A DNA stretch of 64,000 bases from Maioricimonas rarisocia (GTDB lineage Bacteria > Planctomycetota > Planctomycetia > Planctomycetales > Planctomycetaceae). Location of the stretch: the NCBI RefSeq assembly GCF_007747795.1, contig NZ_CP036275.1, positions 1,378,501 through 1,442,500 on the forward strand. The letters are read 5' to 3'. A model generated the notes under the pieces. That model was not told the DNA's origin. It worked only from the letters and a program-made list of their open reading frames with translations, and made no database searches. Shown piece after piece: positions 8,982 through 18,281 of the stretch. How positions within the stretch are numbered: the first letter of the stretch is position 1; the number at the start of each line of letters is the position of its first letter. The translations under genes were made by a program, and so were the position numbers.

Positions 8982-9728
8982 TCAGGCGTCCTTCTCGGCA
9001 ACCTGGACCGCCTGGCTGACTTCGATCGTTCCCTCGTACAGGGCCCGGCCGATGATCGCTCCGACCAGCTTCGGATGCTGACGGCTCACCTCGGTCAGCC
9101 GCGTCACGTCCTCCATTGTCGTCACTCCGCCGGAGGCGATGACCGGCAGGCCAAGCTGCGTCAGCGCGATCATGTCGTCGATCGTCTGCTGGTCGACTCC
9201 CTGCATCATGCCGTCGTTGGCAATGTTTGTGTAGATCACGGCGGCCACGTCCAGGCCGCGGTACTGCTCGGCCAGTTCGAGGGCGGAGGTCTTGGAGACG
9301 TCGAGCCAGCCTTCGGTCGCCACCATCGAGTCGCGGGCATCGATCCCCAGGGCGACGCGGCCGGGGTACTTCTGCACGATCCCGCGGAACCATTCCGGCT
9401 GCTTGAGGGCCTGGGTGCCGATGATCACCCGGTCGATTCCGGCACCCTCGAGCACTTCGCGAACCGATTCGTCGTTGCGGATGCCGCCCCCCAGTTGGCA
9501 GGGAAGGCCGGTCTCGGTGACGATCCGGCGGACGATCTCCAGATTGACGGGCCGTCCCGCCTTGGCACCGTCCAGATCGACCAGATGCAGCCGACTGGCG
9601 CCGCCCTCTTTCCACTTGCGGGCGACGGCGACGGGGTCGGCGTCGAAGACGGTCTGCTGGTCGTAGTCACCCTGGCGGAGGCGGACGCACTGTCCGTCGC
9701 GGATGTCGATTGCGGGAAGAATCTGCAT
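8982..9728 (-). CDS. hisA: HisA, ProFAR isomerase of histidine synthesis
   Basis: The product is 248 residues, the usual length for HisA, starting MQILPAIDIRDGQCVRLRQG. The longer upstream frame to 9836 has no family similarity and is discarded. It catalyses the fourth step of histidine biosynthesis, the Amadori rearrangement of ProFAR to PRFAR, in the cytosol. The (beta/alpha)8 phosphate-binding features are present: the N-terminal catalytic Asp in AIDIRDG, CQLGGGIRN, YTNIANDGMMQG with the second catalytic Asp, and VIASGGV near the C-terminus. No other his gene is in the window. A small probable membrane-protein gene ends 49 bases upstream and may share its transcript. Confidence 0.96.
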   Translation of the reverse strand: MQILPAIDIRDGQCVRLRQGDYDQQTVFDADPVAVARKWKEGGASRLHLVDLDGAKAGRPVNLEIVRRIVTETGLPCQLGGGIRNDESVREVLEGAGIDRVIIGTQALKQPEWFRGIVQKYPGRVALGIDARDSMVATEGWLDVSKTSALELAEQYRGLDVAAVIYTNIANDGMMQGVDQQTIDDMIALTQLGLPVIASGGVTTMEDVTRLTEVSRQHPKLVGAIIGRALYEGTIEVSQAVQVAEKDA

Positions 9729-9777
9729 GATTTCGTACTGTGAGGGCTCGAAAAGCAGCCGGACGGACCGGTCGGGA

Positions 9778-10005
9778 TTACCAGGAGTCGCGAGCGGCGG
9801 AGACGGCGGCAGGGCCGAAGTTCCCCGGGTTTTCACCAGACCGCGTTTGACGTGACTCCGGCGGGAGGATATCTTTTCCCCTCTGAGAATTCTGTATCCT
9901 CGGCGGAAAAACCTTCGAGATGATGATGAGCCCTGCAGTCCCGGTCAATAAGATCGCCGCAATCATTCGCGGGATTATTATTGTACGCACATGTCCCGGG
10001 CGCAT
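9778..10005 (-). CDS. Small single-pass membrane protein, unknown
   Basis: The product is 75 residues from the ATG at 10005, selected because AGGAG sits about 8 bases upstream. The start MRPGHVRTIIIPRM runs into a hydrophobic helix IAAILLTGTAGLIIISKVF at about residues 15-33, followed by a basic, polar tail rich in Arg, Ser and Pro. I do not recognise it. The well-placed ribosome site and membrane helix argue for a real gene; the lack of a known family and the low-complexity tail argue for caution. It precedes hisA on the same strand. Confidence 0.45.
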   Translation of the reverse strand: MRPGHVRTIIIPRMIAAILLTGTAGLIIISKVFPPRIQNSQRGKDILPPESRQTRSGENPGNFGPAAVSAARDSW

Positions 10006-10035
10006 CTGAGGCTCCTTTTTGCGAGCAGTTTCCAA

Positions 10036-10066
10036 CCCTCAGGTCGCCCGACCTGGGGGTTTTTTT
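10036..10066 (+). terminator. Rho-independent terminator-like hairpin
   Basis: A ten-base stem (10036-10045 with 10050-10059, one G-T pair) closes a GCCC loop and is followed by seven T residues on the plus strand. It sits about 90 bases before cimA with no obvious plus-strand gene before it. It may block readthrough, end an unannotated small RNA, or act as an attenuator in the cimA leader. Confidence 0.7.
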
Positions 10067-10155
10067 GTTGACGGCCCGCGGCTCGACCGCCGGCCCCCAC
10101 TGGACCGCGATGCGTCGCCCGCCCGGCGTACTCGGCAACCGAGCAGCACACGTTG

Positions 10156-11769
10156 ATGGCCATGCACATCCAGCTTTACGACACGACGCTCCGTGACGGA
10201 AGTCAGGGAGAGGGAGTCAACTTCTCCGTTCAGGACAAGCTGCTCATTACGAAAATGCTGGACGATCTCGGCTTCGACTTCATCGAAGGGGGCTTCGCCG
10301 GCTCCAACGAGAAGGACACCGAGTACTTCTCCCGTGTGCAGGAGCTGGATCTCAAGCATGCCCAGATCTGTGCCTTCGGCATGACCCGTCGTCGCGGCGT
10401 CGGTCCCGAAGAGGATGCCGGCCTGCAGGCGATGCTGTCGACCGGTACGACCTGCTGCACAGTGGTCGGGAAGACCTGGGACCTGCACGTCACCGAGGTG
10501 CTGCGTGTCGATCTCGAAGAGAATGTCGCGATGATCCGCGACTCGGTCGGCTTCCTGAAGTCCCAGGGCCGCCGGGTTCTCTACGACGCCGAGCACTTCT
10601 TCGACGGCTACAAGGCGAATCCCGAGTACGCGCTCGAGACCGTGCTCGCCGCCCAGGACGCCGGGGCCGAGATCATCGTCTGCTGCGACACCAACGGCGG
10701 GACGCTGCCGGACGAACTGGCCGAGATCGTTACCAACGTTCAGAAATCGGTCTCCATCCCGCTGGGAATCCACTGTCACAACGACTGCGACGTCGCCGTC
10801 GCCAACTCGTTGCGGGCCGTCGATGCCGGCGCCGTCCAGGTGCAGGGAACGATCAACGGCATCGGCGAGCGGTGCGGCAACGCCGATCTGGTGAGTGTCG
10901 CGGCCAACCTGGCGATCAAGAAGGGGCAGGACGTGCTCCAGGGCGGGGAAGGGGTCAAGCACCTCACCGAGCTTTCCCGTTACGTGTACGAACTCTCGAA
11001 CATGAACTTTCGCTCGAACCAGCCGTTCGTGGGCCGCAGTGCGTTCGCTCACAAGGGAGGCATGCACGTTCATGCCGTCAACCGCCTGGCGAGCAGCTAC
11101 GAGCACATCGACCCGGAGCTGGTCGGCAACGAGCGGCGGGTTCTGGTCAGCGAGCTGTCGGGCCGGTCCAACATCGTCGCGAAGACCACGAAGTTCCGCA
11201 TCGATCACGATCAGGAACTGATGAAGAAGATCCTCGACCGGGTTGTCGAACTCGAGAACGAGGGCTGGCAGTTCGAAGCCTCCGAGGCCTCGTTCGACCT
11301 GCTCGTCAAGAAGATCGCCGGCACGTACGAGCCGAAGTTCAGGCAGATCCATTACCGCGTCAGTGTCGAGACGGCCGGCCAGAAGGAACCGCTGACCGAA
11401 GCGACCGTCAAGCTGCAAATTGACGGCGACGGCCCGATCCGTCACGAAGTGGCCGAGGGGGACGGTCCGGTCAACGCGCTGGACAACGCGCTCCGCAAGG
11501 CACTGATCCCCACCTACGGCAACCTCGCAGGAATGCACCTGGTCGACTACAAGGTGCGTGTCATCAATTCCAGCGAGGGGACGGCGGCCCGCGTTCGCGT
11601 GGTGATCGAGTCGGCCGACGAACACGATGTCTGGAGCACCGTCGGCGTCAGCGAGAATGTCATCGAAGCCAGCTGGCTGGCCCTCGTGGACGCCATCGAG
11701 TTCAAGCTTTACAAGGACGAAGGGGAGGTGGGCGCCCCCCTCGAAGAGGCGGCGGCATCCCCCGAGTGA
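10156..11769 (+). CDS. cimA: (R)-citramalate synthase
   Basis: The product is 537 residues. It belongs to the alpha-isopropylmalate/homocitrate synthase superfamily, with the citramalate-type start HIQLYDTTLRDGSQGEGVNF. Metal-site and catalytic segments are intact: LYDTTLRDG near residue 6, GIHCHNDCDVAVANS mid-domain and HKGGMHVHAV. A LeuA-type dimerisation/regulatory domain occupies roughly the last 140 residues. The enzyme condenses pyruvate with acetyl-CoA to citramalate, opening the threonine-independent isoleucine route. The length and QGEGVNF motif favour CimA over LeuA. The start could be ATG 10156 or ATG 10162; neither has a strong ribosome site. The C-terminal domain usually binds isoleucine for feedback control. 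Confidence 0.93.
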   Translation: MAMHIQLYDTTLRDGSQGEGVNFSVQDKLLITKMLDDLGFDFIEGGFAGSNEKDTEYFSRVQELDLKHAQICAFGMTRRRGVGPEEDAGLQAMLSTGTTCCTVVGKTWDLHVTEVLRVDLEENVAMIRDSVGFLKSQGRRVLYDAEHFFDGYKANPEYALETVLAAQDAGAEIIVCCDTNGGTLPDELAEIVTNVQKSVSIPLGIHCHNDCDVAVANSLRAVDAGAVQVQGTINGIGERCGNADLVSVAANLAIKKGQDVLQGGEGVKHLTELSRYVYELSNMNFRSNQPFVGRSAFAHKGGMHVHAVNRLASSYEHIDPELVGNERRVLVSELSGRSNIVAKTTKFRIDHDQELMKKILDRVVELENEGWQFEASEASFDLLVKKIAGTYEPKFRQIHYRVSVETAGQKEPLTEATVKLQIDGDGPIRHEVAEGDGPVNALDNALRKALIPTYGNLAGMHLVDYKVRVINSSEGTAARVRVVIESADEHDVWSTVGVSENVIEASWLALVDAIEFKLYKDEGEVGAPLEEAAASPE

Positions 11770-11876
11770 CCAGCCGACGCACCGAAGCCCCTGGCGTGAT
11801 CACCGGTCTGCCGGCCTGCTGACAGGCCGGCCCGCAGTCGCCGCACGGACACCGAGACGAACGGACACACAGTTCC

Positions 11877-14800
11877 ATGAGTGAGATTCCCAAGCAGTAC
11901 GAGCCCGGTGCCACGCAGCAGCAGTGGTTCCCGTTCTGGGAACGGCACGGCTACTTCAACGCCGACCCCGATCCCGACAAGCCGTCCCACACGATCATGA
12001 TCCCGCTCCCCAACGTCACCGGGGCGCTGCACATGGGGCATGCTCTCAACGGCACCTGCCAGGATCTCATCACCCGCTGGCGGAGAATGCAGGGGTTCGA
12101 GGCGCTCTGGATGCCCGGCACCGACCACGCCGGTATCGCCACGCAGGCGGTTGTCGAACGCCGCATGCTCGAAGAAGAGGGCCTGACTCGTCACGACGTC
12201 GGCCGCGAGGCGCTCGTCAATCGCATCTGGAAGTGGAAAGACGCCTACGAGAAGCGGATCGTCAGCCAGCAGAAGTCGCTGGGAGCCAGCTGCGACTGGC
12301 GGCGGATCCGGTTCACCCTCGACGAAGTCTGTGCCCGGGCCGTCCGGAAGACGTTTTTCAAGATGTTCTCCGACGGGCTCATCTACCGCGGCAAGCGGCT
12401 GGTCAACTGGGACGTGCACCTGCAGACCGCCGTCGCCGACGATGAGGTCTTCGACGAAGAAGTGGACGGTCACTTCTGGACGTTCAACTACCCGGTCGTC
12501 GACAGCGACGGCAACGAGACCGGCGAGCGGATCAGCTTCTCGACCACGCGGCCGGAAACGATGCTCGGCGATACCGCCGTGTGCGTGCATCCGACCGACG
12601 AACGGTACACACACCTGGTCGGCCGCAAGGTGAAGATCCCGCTCAACGACCGGCTGATCCCGATCATTGCCGACGGTCTGCTGGCGGACAAGGAGCTGGG
12701 AACCGGTGCCGTGAAGGTCACGCCCGCCCACGACCCCAACGACTACGCCTGCTACCAGCGGAATCCGGAGATCGGGATCATCAACATCCTGAACCCGGAC
12801 GGCACGCTCAACGAGAATGCCGGCCCGTGGGAGGGGCTGGACCGGTACAAGGTGCGCGAGCGGGTCGTCGAGCGGATGTCCGAAGAAGGGCACTTCGAAG
12901 GCGTCGAAGACCGCAAGATCCCGATCAAGCACTCCGACCGGTCCAAGACGATTGTCGAGCCGTACCTCTCGGACCAGTGGTTCGTGAAGATGGACGACCT
13001 GGCGCAGGCGGCGATCGACGCCGTCGACGACGGTCGCGTCCGGTTCTTCCCCTCGCGGTATGCGAAGACCTACACCGACTGGCTGGCGGAAAAACGGGAC
13101 TGGTGCATCAGCCGGCAGCTCTGGTGGGGACACCGAATTCCGATCTGGTCTCGTCCGTTCGACGACGCGGCCCGCGAGTCGCTGCAGAAGTTGGGAGCAA
13201 CGTTCAATGGCGAAGACGTGACGCTCCAGGGCGAGCACGCCGCGTACGTCAGCGCGGTTGTTGCCGACGGGATCCAGCCGGGTGAACGGTTGCTGCTCGT
13301 CTGTCTCGACGACGGCCACGAAGAGATCGAACAGCAGCTCGAGGCAGCCGGCTTCGAGCAGGATCCGGACGTCCTCGATACGTGGTTCAGCTCGGCCCTG
13401 TGGCCGCACGCGACCCTCGGCTGGCCCGATACCGATCACAGCCCGCCGCTCGACGAGGAGGAAGTTGCCCGGCAGACCGCCATAGCGAATCCCACCGGAA
13501 GCAGCAACGGGGACGGCAACGAAGTCCTCGATTACTTCTACCCGGGCAGCGTGCTGATCACCTCGCGGGACATCATCACGCTGTGGGTGGCCCGGATGGT
13601 GCTGACCGGCCTGTACAACATGGGGGACGTTCCGTTCCGCCATGTGCATGTGCATCCCAAGATCCTCGACGGCTTCGGCCAGACGATGTCGAAGTCGAAG
13701 GGGAACGGCGTCGATCCGGTCGATCTGATCGACAAGTACGGGGCCGATGCGGTCCGGTTCACGATCGCGTCGTTCGCCGGCGAGACGCAGGATGTCCGGC
13801 TGCCGATCAGCTACGAGTGTCCGAAGTGCGAAACGCTGATTCCGCAGACGCATCAGCATCAGAACGCCAAGCCGGACGAGGGGACCAAGCCGACCGTCCG
13901 CTGCCCGAAGTGCAAGGCGGACTATCAGTACACCAGCCCGAACTACGATCCCGATCCCGACGTGCCGGTCGCCCGCATGGTGAGCGAACGGTTCGAGTAC
14001 GGCCGGAACTTCTGTAACAAGTTCTGGAATGCCGCCCGGTTCGCGATGATGAACCTGGAAGGCTACACCGAAGGCGCGGTCACGCAGGAGGATCTGCAGC
14101 TCGAAGACCGCTGGGTGCTCAGCCGGCTGGCGACGGTCACGCAGCAGATGGATGAGTTCCTGGGGCGGTACCAGTTCGATGCCGCCACGCGGGCGATCCG
14201 TGAGTTCACGTGGAACGAGTTCTGCGACTGGTATCTGGAGATGATCAAGCCGCGGCTGCGGGACGAAAGTCAGCGTCCGGTCGCCCAGCGGGTGCTGCTG
14301 GCGGTGCTCGATTCGCTGGTCCGCCTGCTGCAGCCATTCACGCCGTTTATCTGCGAAGAGCTGTGGCAGCGTCTGCGCGAGATTGCCCCGAGCCGCAGCC
14401 TGCCGGTCGAAGATGCCACGAACGTGCTGGCACCGACCGAGGTGGCCGAGGCCTGCATCGTGGCGAGCTGGCCGAAGGTTCCTGTTGGCTGGCAGGATTC
14501 GTCGCTGGAGAATCGCTTCTCCCGCCTGCAGGAGACGATCGCGGCGGTTCGGAACGTACGGGCCGTGTACCGCATTCCGCCGGCCACGCCGGTCAAGCTA
14601 CTGATGCGGGCCGCTCCCGAGGTGGCCGACGAGCTGCAGAACGTCTCGCAGCAGTTCGACAATCTGGCGAAGACGGTGCTGGAAGCGGCCGGTGCCGACG
14701 TCGTGCGTCCGTCCGGCTCGGCCAGTTTTTCGCTGGGGGATGCCGACGGCTACATTCCGCTGGAAGGCCTGATCGACCGCAAGGAGGAGCTGGCCCGCCA

Positions 14801-14975
14801 GGAGAAGGAGGCGGAGAAGCTTCGCAAGCATGTGGCGGGGCACGAAGCGAAGCTCAAGAACGAGAACTTCGTCAGTCGTGCTCCGGAACACGTCGTGGCG
14901 GACGTTCGGGAGACTTTGGAAGGGCTGCAAAAGCAGCTCGCCAGCGTCGAAGCGATCATCGCCGACCTCAAATAG
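11877..14975 (+). CDS. valS: Valyl-tRNA synthetase
   Basis: The product is 1032 residues, longer than the usual 880-950. It charges tRNA-Val in the cytosol. Class I signatures are present: the HIGH-type motif HMGH (52-55) in GALHMGHAL and MSKSKGNG (604-611). The editing domain lies between them, and the anticodon-binding helices follow YGRNFCNKFWNAARF. A C-terminal coiled-coil arm (RKEELARQEKEAEKLRKHV) closes the protein, as in bacterial ValRS. An insertion follows the KMSKS loop: two CPKC pairs (Cys648/651 and 676/679) form a likely zinc ribbon where most ValRSs have only a short link. It begins 107 bases after cimA. Confidence 0.97.
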   Translation: MSEIPKQYEPGATQQQWFPFWERHGYFNADPDPDKPSHTIMIPLPNVTGALHMGHALNGTCQDLITRWRRMQGFEALWMPGTDHAGIATQAVVERRMLEEEGLTRHDVGREALVNRIWKWKDAYEKRIVSQQKSLGASCDWRRIRFTLDEVCARAVRKTFFKMFSDGLIYRGKRLVNWDVHLQTAVADDEVFDEEVDGHFWTFNYPVVDSDGNETGERISFSTTRPETMLGDTAVCVHPTDERYTHLVGRKVKIPLNDRLIPIIADGLLADKELGTGAVKVTPAHDPNDYACYQRNPEIGIINILNPDGTLNENAGPWEGLDRYKVRERVVERMSEEGHFEGVEDRKIPIKHSDRSKTIVEPYLSDQWFVKMDDLAQAAIDAVDDGRVRFFPSRYAKTYTDWLAEKRDWCISRQLWWGHRIPIWSRPFDDAARESLQKLGATFNGEDVTLQGEHAAYVSAVVADGIQPGERLLLVCLDDGHEEIEQQLEAAGFEQDPDVLDTWFSSALWPHATLGWPDTDHSPPLDEEEVARQTAIANPTGSSNGDGNEVLDYFYPGSVLITSRDIITLWVARMVLTGLYNMGDVPFRHVHVHPKILDGFGQTMSKSKGNGVDPVDLIDKYGADAVRFTIASFAGETQDVRLPISYECPKCETLIPQTHQHQNAKPDEGTKPTVRCPKCKADYQYTSPNYDPDPDVPVARMVSERFEYGRNFCNKFWNAARFAMMNLEGYTEGAVTQEDLQLEDRWVLSRLATVTQQMDEFLGRYQFDAATRAIREFTWNEFCDWYLEMIKPRLRDESQRPVAQRVLLAVLDSLVRLLQPFTPFICEELWQRLREIAPSRSLPVEDATNVLAPTEVAEACIVASWPKVPVGWQDSSLENRFSRLQETIAAVRNVRAVYRIPPATPVKLLMRAAPEVADELQNVSQQFDNLAKTVLEAAGADVVRPSGSASFSLGDADGYIPLEGLIDRKEELARQEKEAEKLRKHVAGHEAKLKNENFVSRAPEHVVADVRETLEGLQKQLASVEAIIADLK

Positions 14976-15193
14976 GGGAGCGGCCGGGCACCAGGGATGC
15001 CGGGGTCGTCCCGAAAGGGGGCGGGCCCTTCCCGGGGGATTTTCTGCACGGGGCGGCGATCGGGCCGCTTCCGTGCTTTACAGATTCGTGATCAGTCGCG
15101 AGGCTGTTACGCGCCGCAGCGTCCGATGAGCGGACGGCAGGCGGCATCCCATCACGAAGCGATCAATCATCGCCAACTGTCGGAGCCGGCATC

Positions 15194-16075
15194 GTGTCGC
15201 GTCCCGATGATGTCACGGAAGGCAAATCATCTGTGTCGACTACCACCCTGGCGGCCCCGCCGTCCGAGAGACTCAGTTACGCTGCGGGCGTCACACAGCC
15301 GTGGCGGCGGACGCTGATCCGTCTGGTCGAGCGGGCGATGGGCGTACGCAGCCTGCTGCAGCTGTACGATGCGGCGGCCCGCGAAGCGGCTGAGGGAGTC
15401 GATCCCTTCCTGGCGGGGAAGAAACATCTGGATGTGCAGGTCGACATCGAGGCGGGCAGTCTGGACCGGATTCCCGCGACCGGGCCGCTGCTGATCGTTT
15501 CCAATCATCCGTTCGGTGCTGTCGACGGACTGATCCTCTGCTCGCTGGTGACGCAGGTCCGCAAGGACTTCCGCATCCTGCTCAACCATGTGGCCAGTCA
15601 GATCCACGAGATCGAGCCCTGGATTCTGCCGATCGATTTCCGTCCGGTCCGCGAGTCGCGTGAGGTCAATCTCCAGAGCCGTAAAAAGGCGATCGAACTG
15701 CTCCAGGAGGGGGGCTGTCTGGTGCTGTTTCCCGCCGGAAGCATCGCCACGACCGAGACGAACTACGGACTGTGGGGCTCCGCCACCGAGCGGGAATGGA
15801 CGCCGTTTACGAGCCGACTGATCCTCAAGAGTCAGCCAACAGTCCTGCCGATCTACATCAGCGGGCAGAACAGCCGCCTGTTCCAGGTGGCCAGCCACGT
15901 CAGCCCGACGCTACGGGCGGCTCTGCTGGTGCGGGAGATTTCGAACAAAAAGGGCCGCAGGATCGGCGTGCGGATCGGCGAGCCGATCGACACGACGACT
16001 GCAGACCTCCCGTCCGACCGGCAGGAGCTGGCGGATCTGCTGCAGCAGCGGACCCTGGCACTGGCCGGGGACTGA
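15194..16075 (+). CDS. PlsC-like lysophospholipid acyltransferase family protein
   Basis: The product is 293 residues from a GTG at 15194, with GGAG 8 bases upstream. Motif I of the acyltransferase superfamily appears as SNHPFGAVDG (His105, Asp111); the H-P-F-G form is typical of the haemolysin-like and ornithine-lipid acyltransferase branch rather than PlsC itself. Motif III-like CLVLFPAGSIAT follows at about 180-191. A role in transferring acyl chains to a lipid or aminolipid at the cytoplasmic face of the membrane is inferred. There is no hydrophobic N-terminal anchor. It stands alone between valS and the peptide transporter. Confidence 0.82.
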   Translation: MSRPDDVTEGKSSVSTTTLAAPPSERLSYAAGVTQPWRRTLIRLVERAMGVRSLLQLYDAAAREAAEGVDPFLAGKKHLDVQVDIEAGSLDRIPATGPLLIVSNHPFGAVDGLILCSLVTQVRKDFRILLNHVASQIHEIEPWILPIDFRPVRESREVNLQSRKKAIELLQEGGCLVLFPAGSIATTETNYGLWGSATEREWTPFTSRLILKSQPTVLPIYISGQNSRLFQVASHVSPTLRAALLVREISNKKGRRIGVRIGEPIDTTTADLPSDRQELADLLQQRTLALAGD

Positions 16076-16241
16076 CGCCGGGCGCGATTCGGCCGGGGTA
16101 CGTCGGCAATCACCACTCTGGTCGCTGCGACCGTCAGGCTTCCCCCCACCGGCAAGCCTTGCCCGAAATCCGGGTTCCTGCCATCATTCCACAGAGGCAC
16201 GAAGGAACCGTCCGGAAACCGAACAATGGGATGGACTCGCA

Positions 16242-18194
16242 ATGTTGCGTGCGATCGGAGAGAGGTGGCTGTGGGTACTCGTAGCGTCGTTGCTGCTGGC
16301 CGGATGTCCTTCAAACCCTGAGAACTCCTCCACGTCGGGCACGGCAGGTGGTTCCGGCGGTGAGTCCAGCGACGGCGACGCCGAAGTTCTCCTCGAGCCG
16401 TTCGATCCGCCTCCCCTCGAAGAGCTGGATGCCGAGGTGACCTGGGAGTCGCAGCCGGTCATCGATTCGATGGACCGCCTGCACGAATACCTCGCCCAGC
16501 AGGAGCCGCTCGTTTCCGTCGACACCGCTCTGTCGATGAAGAACGATTCCGACGAGGCGAACGAGCAGATCGTCAGCGCGCTCAGCCAGCCCCCGAAGTC
16601 GGATTCCGAAGTCGACTGGGACGCGTCGGTCAATCGTCATGCCTACATGGACATGAAGAGCAGCAACCCGATCCTCGGCAGCTCGGTTACCGAGTTCGAG
16701 GTTTCGGGACTCACCACGCCTTCGCTGTTCGCCTTTGACTGGCAGTTCATCCCATTCGGCAATGCCGAACTGATTGAATCGTGGGACACCAGCGAAGACC
16801 GTATGTACGACAAGGTCGTGCTGCGGGACGACGCCACCTGGTCGGACGGCAAGCCGATCACGGCTCACGATGTCGCGTTCACTTTCCAGGCGATCATGAA
16901 CCCGAAAGTGCCGGCCGTTGCCGTGCGGTCGGGAACCGATCAGCTTCGCTGGGTGCACGCGTACGACGACCGGACCGTGGTCTTCTTCCACAAGGAAGCG
17001 CTGGCGACGAACGTGTGGAACATGTTCTACCCGATCATCCCGGCCCATGTTTACAGCGAATCGATCGAGGACGACCCCTCGCTCAGCGAGAGCGATTACC
17101 ACCTCAAGTACGAGAAGTCGCCGATCTCGGGCGGGCCGTACGTCATCACCCGCCGCGTGCGGAACCAGGAGATCGTCCTCGAGCGTCGTGAAGACTGGTA
17201 CATGCAGGACGGCAAACAGGTTCGCAAGAAGCCGTACCTGAAGGAGATCCGCTTCCGGATCCTCGAAGACCCCAACACGGCACTGCTGGCGCTGAAGAAC
17301 GGCGAGATCGACGAACTCGAACTGCGGGCGCAGGCCTGGACGACCCAGACCAACGACGACGACTTCTACAAGCTCAACACCAAGGCCAGCGGCACGGAAT
17401 GGGCCTTCGCGTACATCGGCTGGAACGTCGAAACGGTCTTCTTCTCCGACGCCCGTGTCCGCAAAGCGATGTCGTACACGCTCAATCACGACGAAATGAT
17501 CAACAACATCTGCTACGGCCTGTACGAGCCAGGGCAGGGGATCTATCACCCGACCGCCTGGATGGCCCCCGATCCGATGCCGGAGCCGTACCAGCAGGAT
17601 CTCGACAAGGCCGAAGCTCTTCTCGACGAAGCCGGCTGGGACGACAGTGACGGTGACGGAATCCGTGACAAGGAGATCGGCGGCCGGAAGGTCAACTTCG
17701 AATTCACCATTCTCATCGCTTCCAGTTCCGAGACGGGACTGAAGATCTGCGAACTGCTGCGGGAGAGCCTGGACCGCATCGGCATCATCTGCAACATCAA
17801 GCCGACCGAGTTCACCGTCCTGCAGGAAAACGCCCGGACCCACAAATTCCAGGCGATGATGGCCGGCTGGGGGACCGGGACCGACCCGGACACCGGCGAG
17901 AATCTCTGGACCACCAAGGCCCTCAAGCAGAACGGCCGCAATTACGTCCAGTACACGGATCCCAAGGTGGACGAGCTGTTCGAGCAGGGCAAGCGGGAGT
18001 TCGACCGGGACAAACGGGCCGAGATCTACGGCCAGATCCATTCTCAGTTGTGGGAGGATCAACCGTACACCTGGCTGTACTACCGCAGTTCGTTCTTCGG
18101 ATTCAACAAACGACTCCGGGGCTACATGTTCAGCCCGCGCGGCCCGTTCGGGTACGCCCCCGGTTTCGGTTCGGTCTGGGTTTCCGCCGAGTAG
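16242..18194 (+). CDS. ABC oligopeptide-binding lipoprotein (SBP family 5, Yej/Dpp-like)
   Basis: The product is 650 residues. Residues 1-22 form a lipoprotein signal (VASLLLAGC, lipid on Cys22). A Ser/Gly/Glu/Asp-rich segment of about 110 residues follows and is not part of the family fold. The solute-binding domain begins near residue 135, with the typical DDATWSDGKPITAHDVAFTF, and runs to the end. Family members capture peptides or related solutes and deliver them to a membrane permease. Two permease genes follow at 18282 and 19308, so the three form an importer locus. The second permease is closest in layout to YejE, which suggests a microcin C or muropeptide-type substrate; that is an inference. 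Confidence 0.9.
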   Translation: MLRAIGERWLWVLVASLLLAGCPSNPENSSTSGTAGGSGGESSDGDAEVLLEPFDPPPLEELDAEVTWESQPVIDSMDRLHEYLAQQEPLVSVDTALSMKNDSDEANEQIVSALSQPPKSDSEVDWDASVNRHAYMDMKSSNPILGSSVTEFEVSGLTTPSLFAFDWQFIPFGNAELIESWDTSEDRMYDKVVLRDDATWSDGKPITAHDVAFTFQAIMNPKVPAVAVRSGTDQLRWVHAYDDRTVVFFHKEALATNVWNMFYPIIPAHVYSESIEDDPSLSESDYHLKYEKSPISGGPYVITRRVRNQEIVLERREDWYMQDGKQVRKKPYLKEIRFRILEDPNTALLALKNGEIDELELRAQAWTTQTNDDDFYKLNTKASGTEWAFAYIGWNVETVFFSDARVRKAMSYTLNHDEMINNICYGLYEPGQGIYHPTAWMAPDPMPEPYQQDLDKAEALLDEAGWDDSDGDGIRDKEIGGRKVNFEFTILIASSSETGLKICELLRESLDRIGIICNIKPTEFTVLQENARTHKFQAMMAGWGTGTDPDTGENLWTTKALKQNGRNYVQYTDPKVDELFEQGKREFDRDKRAEIYGQIHSQLWEDQPYTWLYYRSSFFGFNKRLRGYMFSPRGPFGYAPGFGSVWVSAE

Positions 18195-18281
18195 TCGCCG
18201 CTCTCCCTCGCGGGAGCCAACCTGTCGTGGGCGCTAGCATGCCCGGCTCGTTCGTCACGTTACCTGTTCGTTGATCGCCGT

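Noticed and set aside
9991-10071. Possible 26-residue leader peptide upstream of cimA ending in the terminator T-tract
   Set aside because: It has no run of Ile, Leu or Val codons as expected for attenuation, and no clear ribosome site.
11709-13859. 716-codon open frame on the minus strand
   Set aside because: It lies entirely opposite valS, has no recognisable motif, and is Arg/Asp/Val-rich as expected for antisense of a GC-rich gene.
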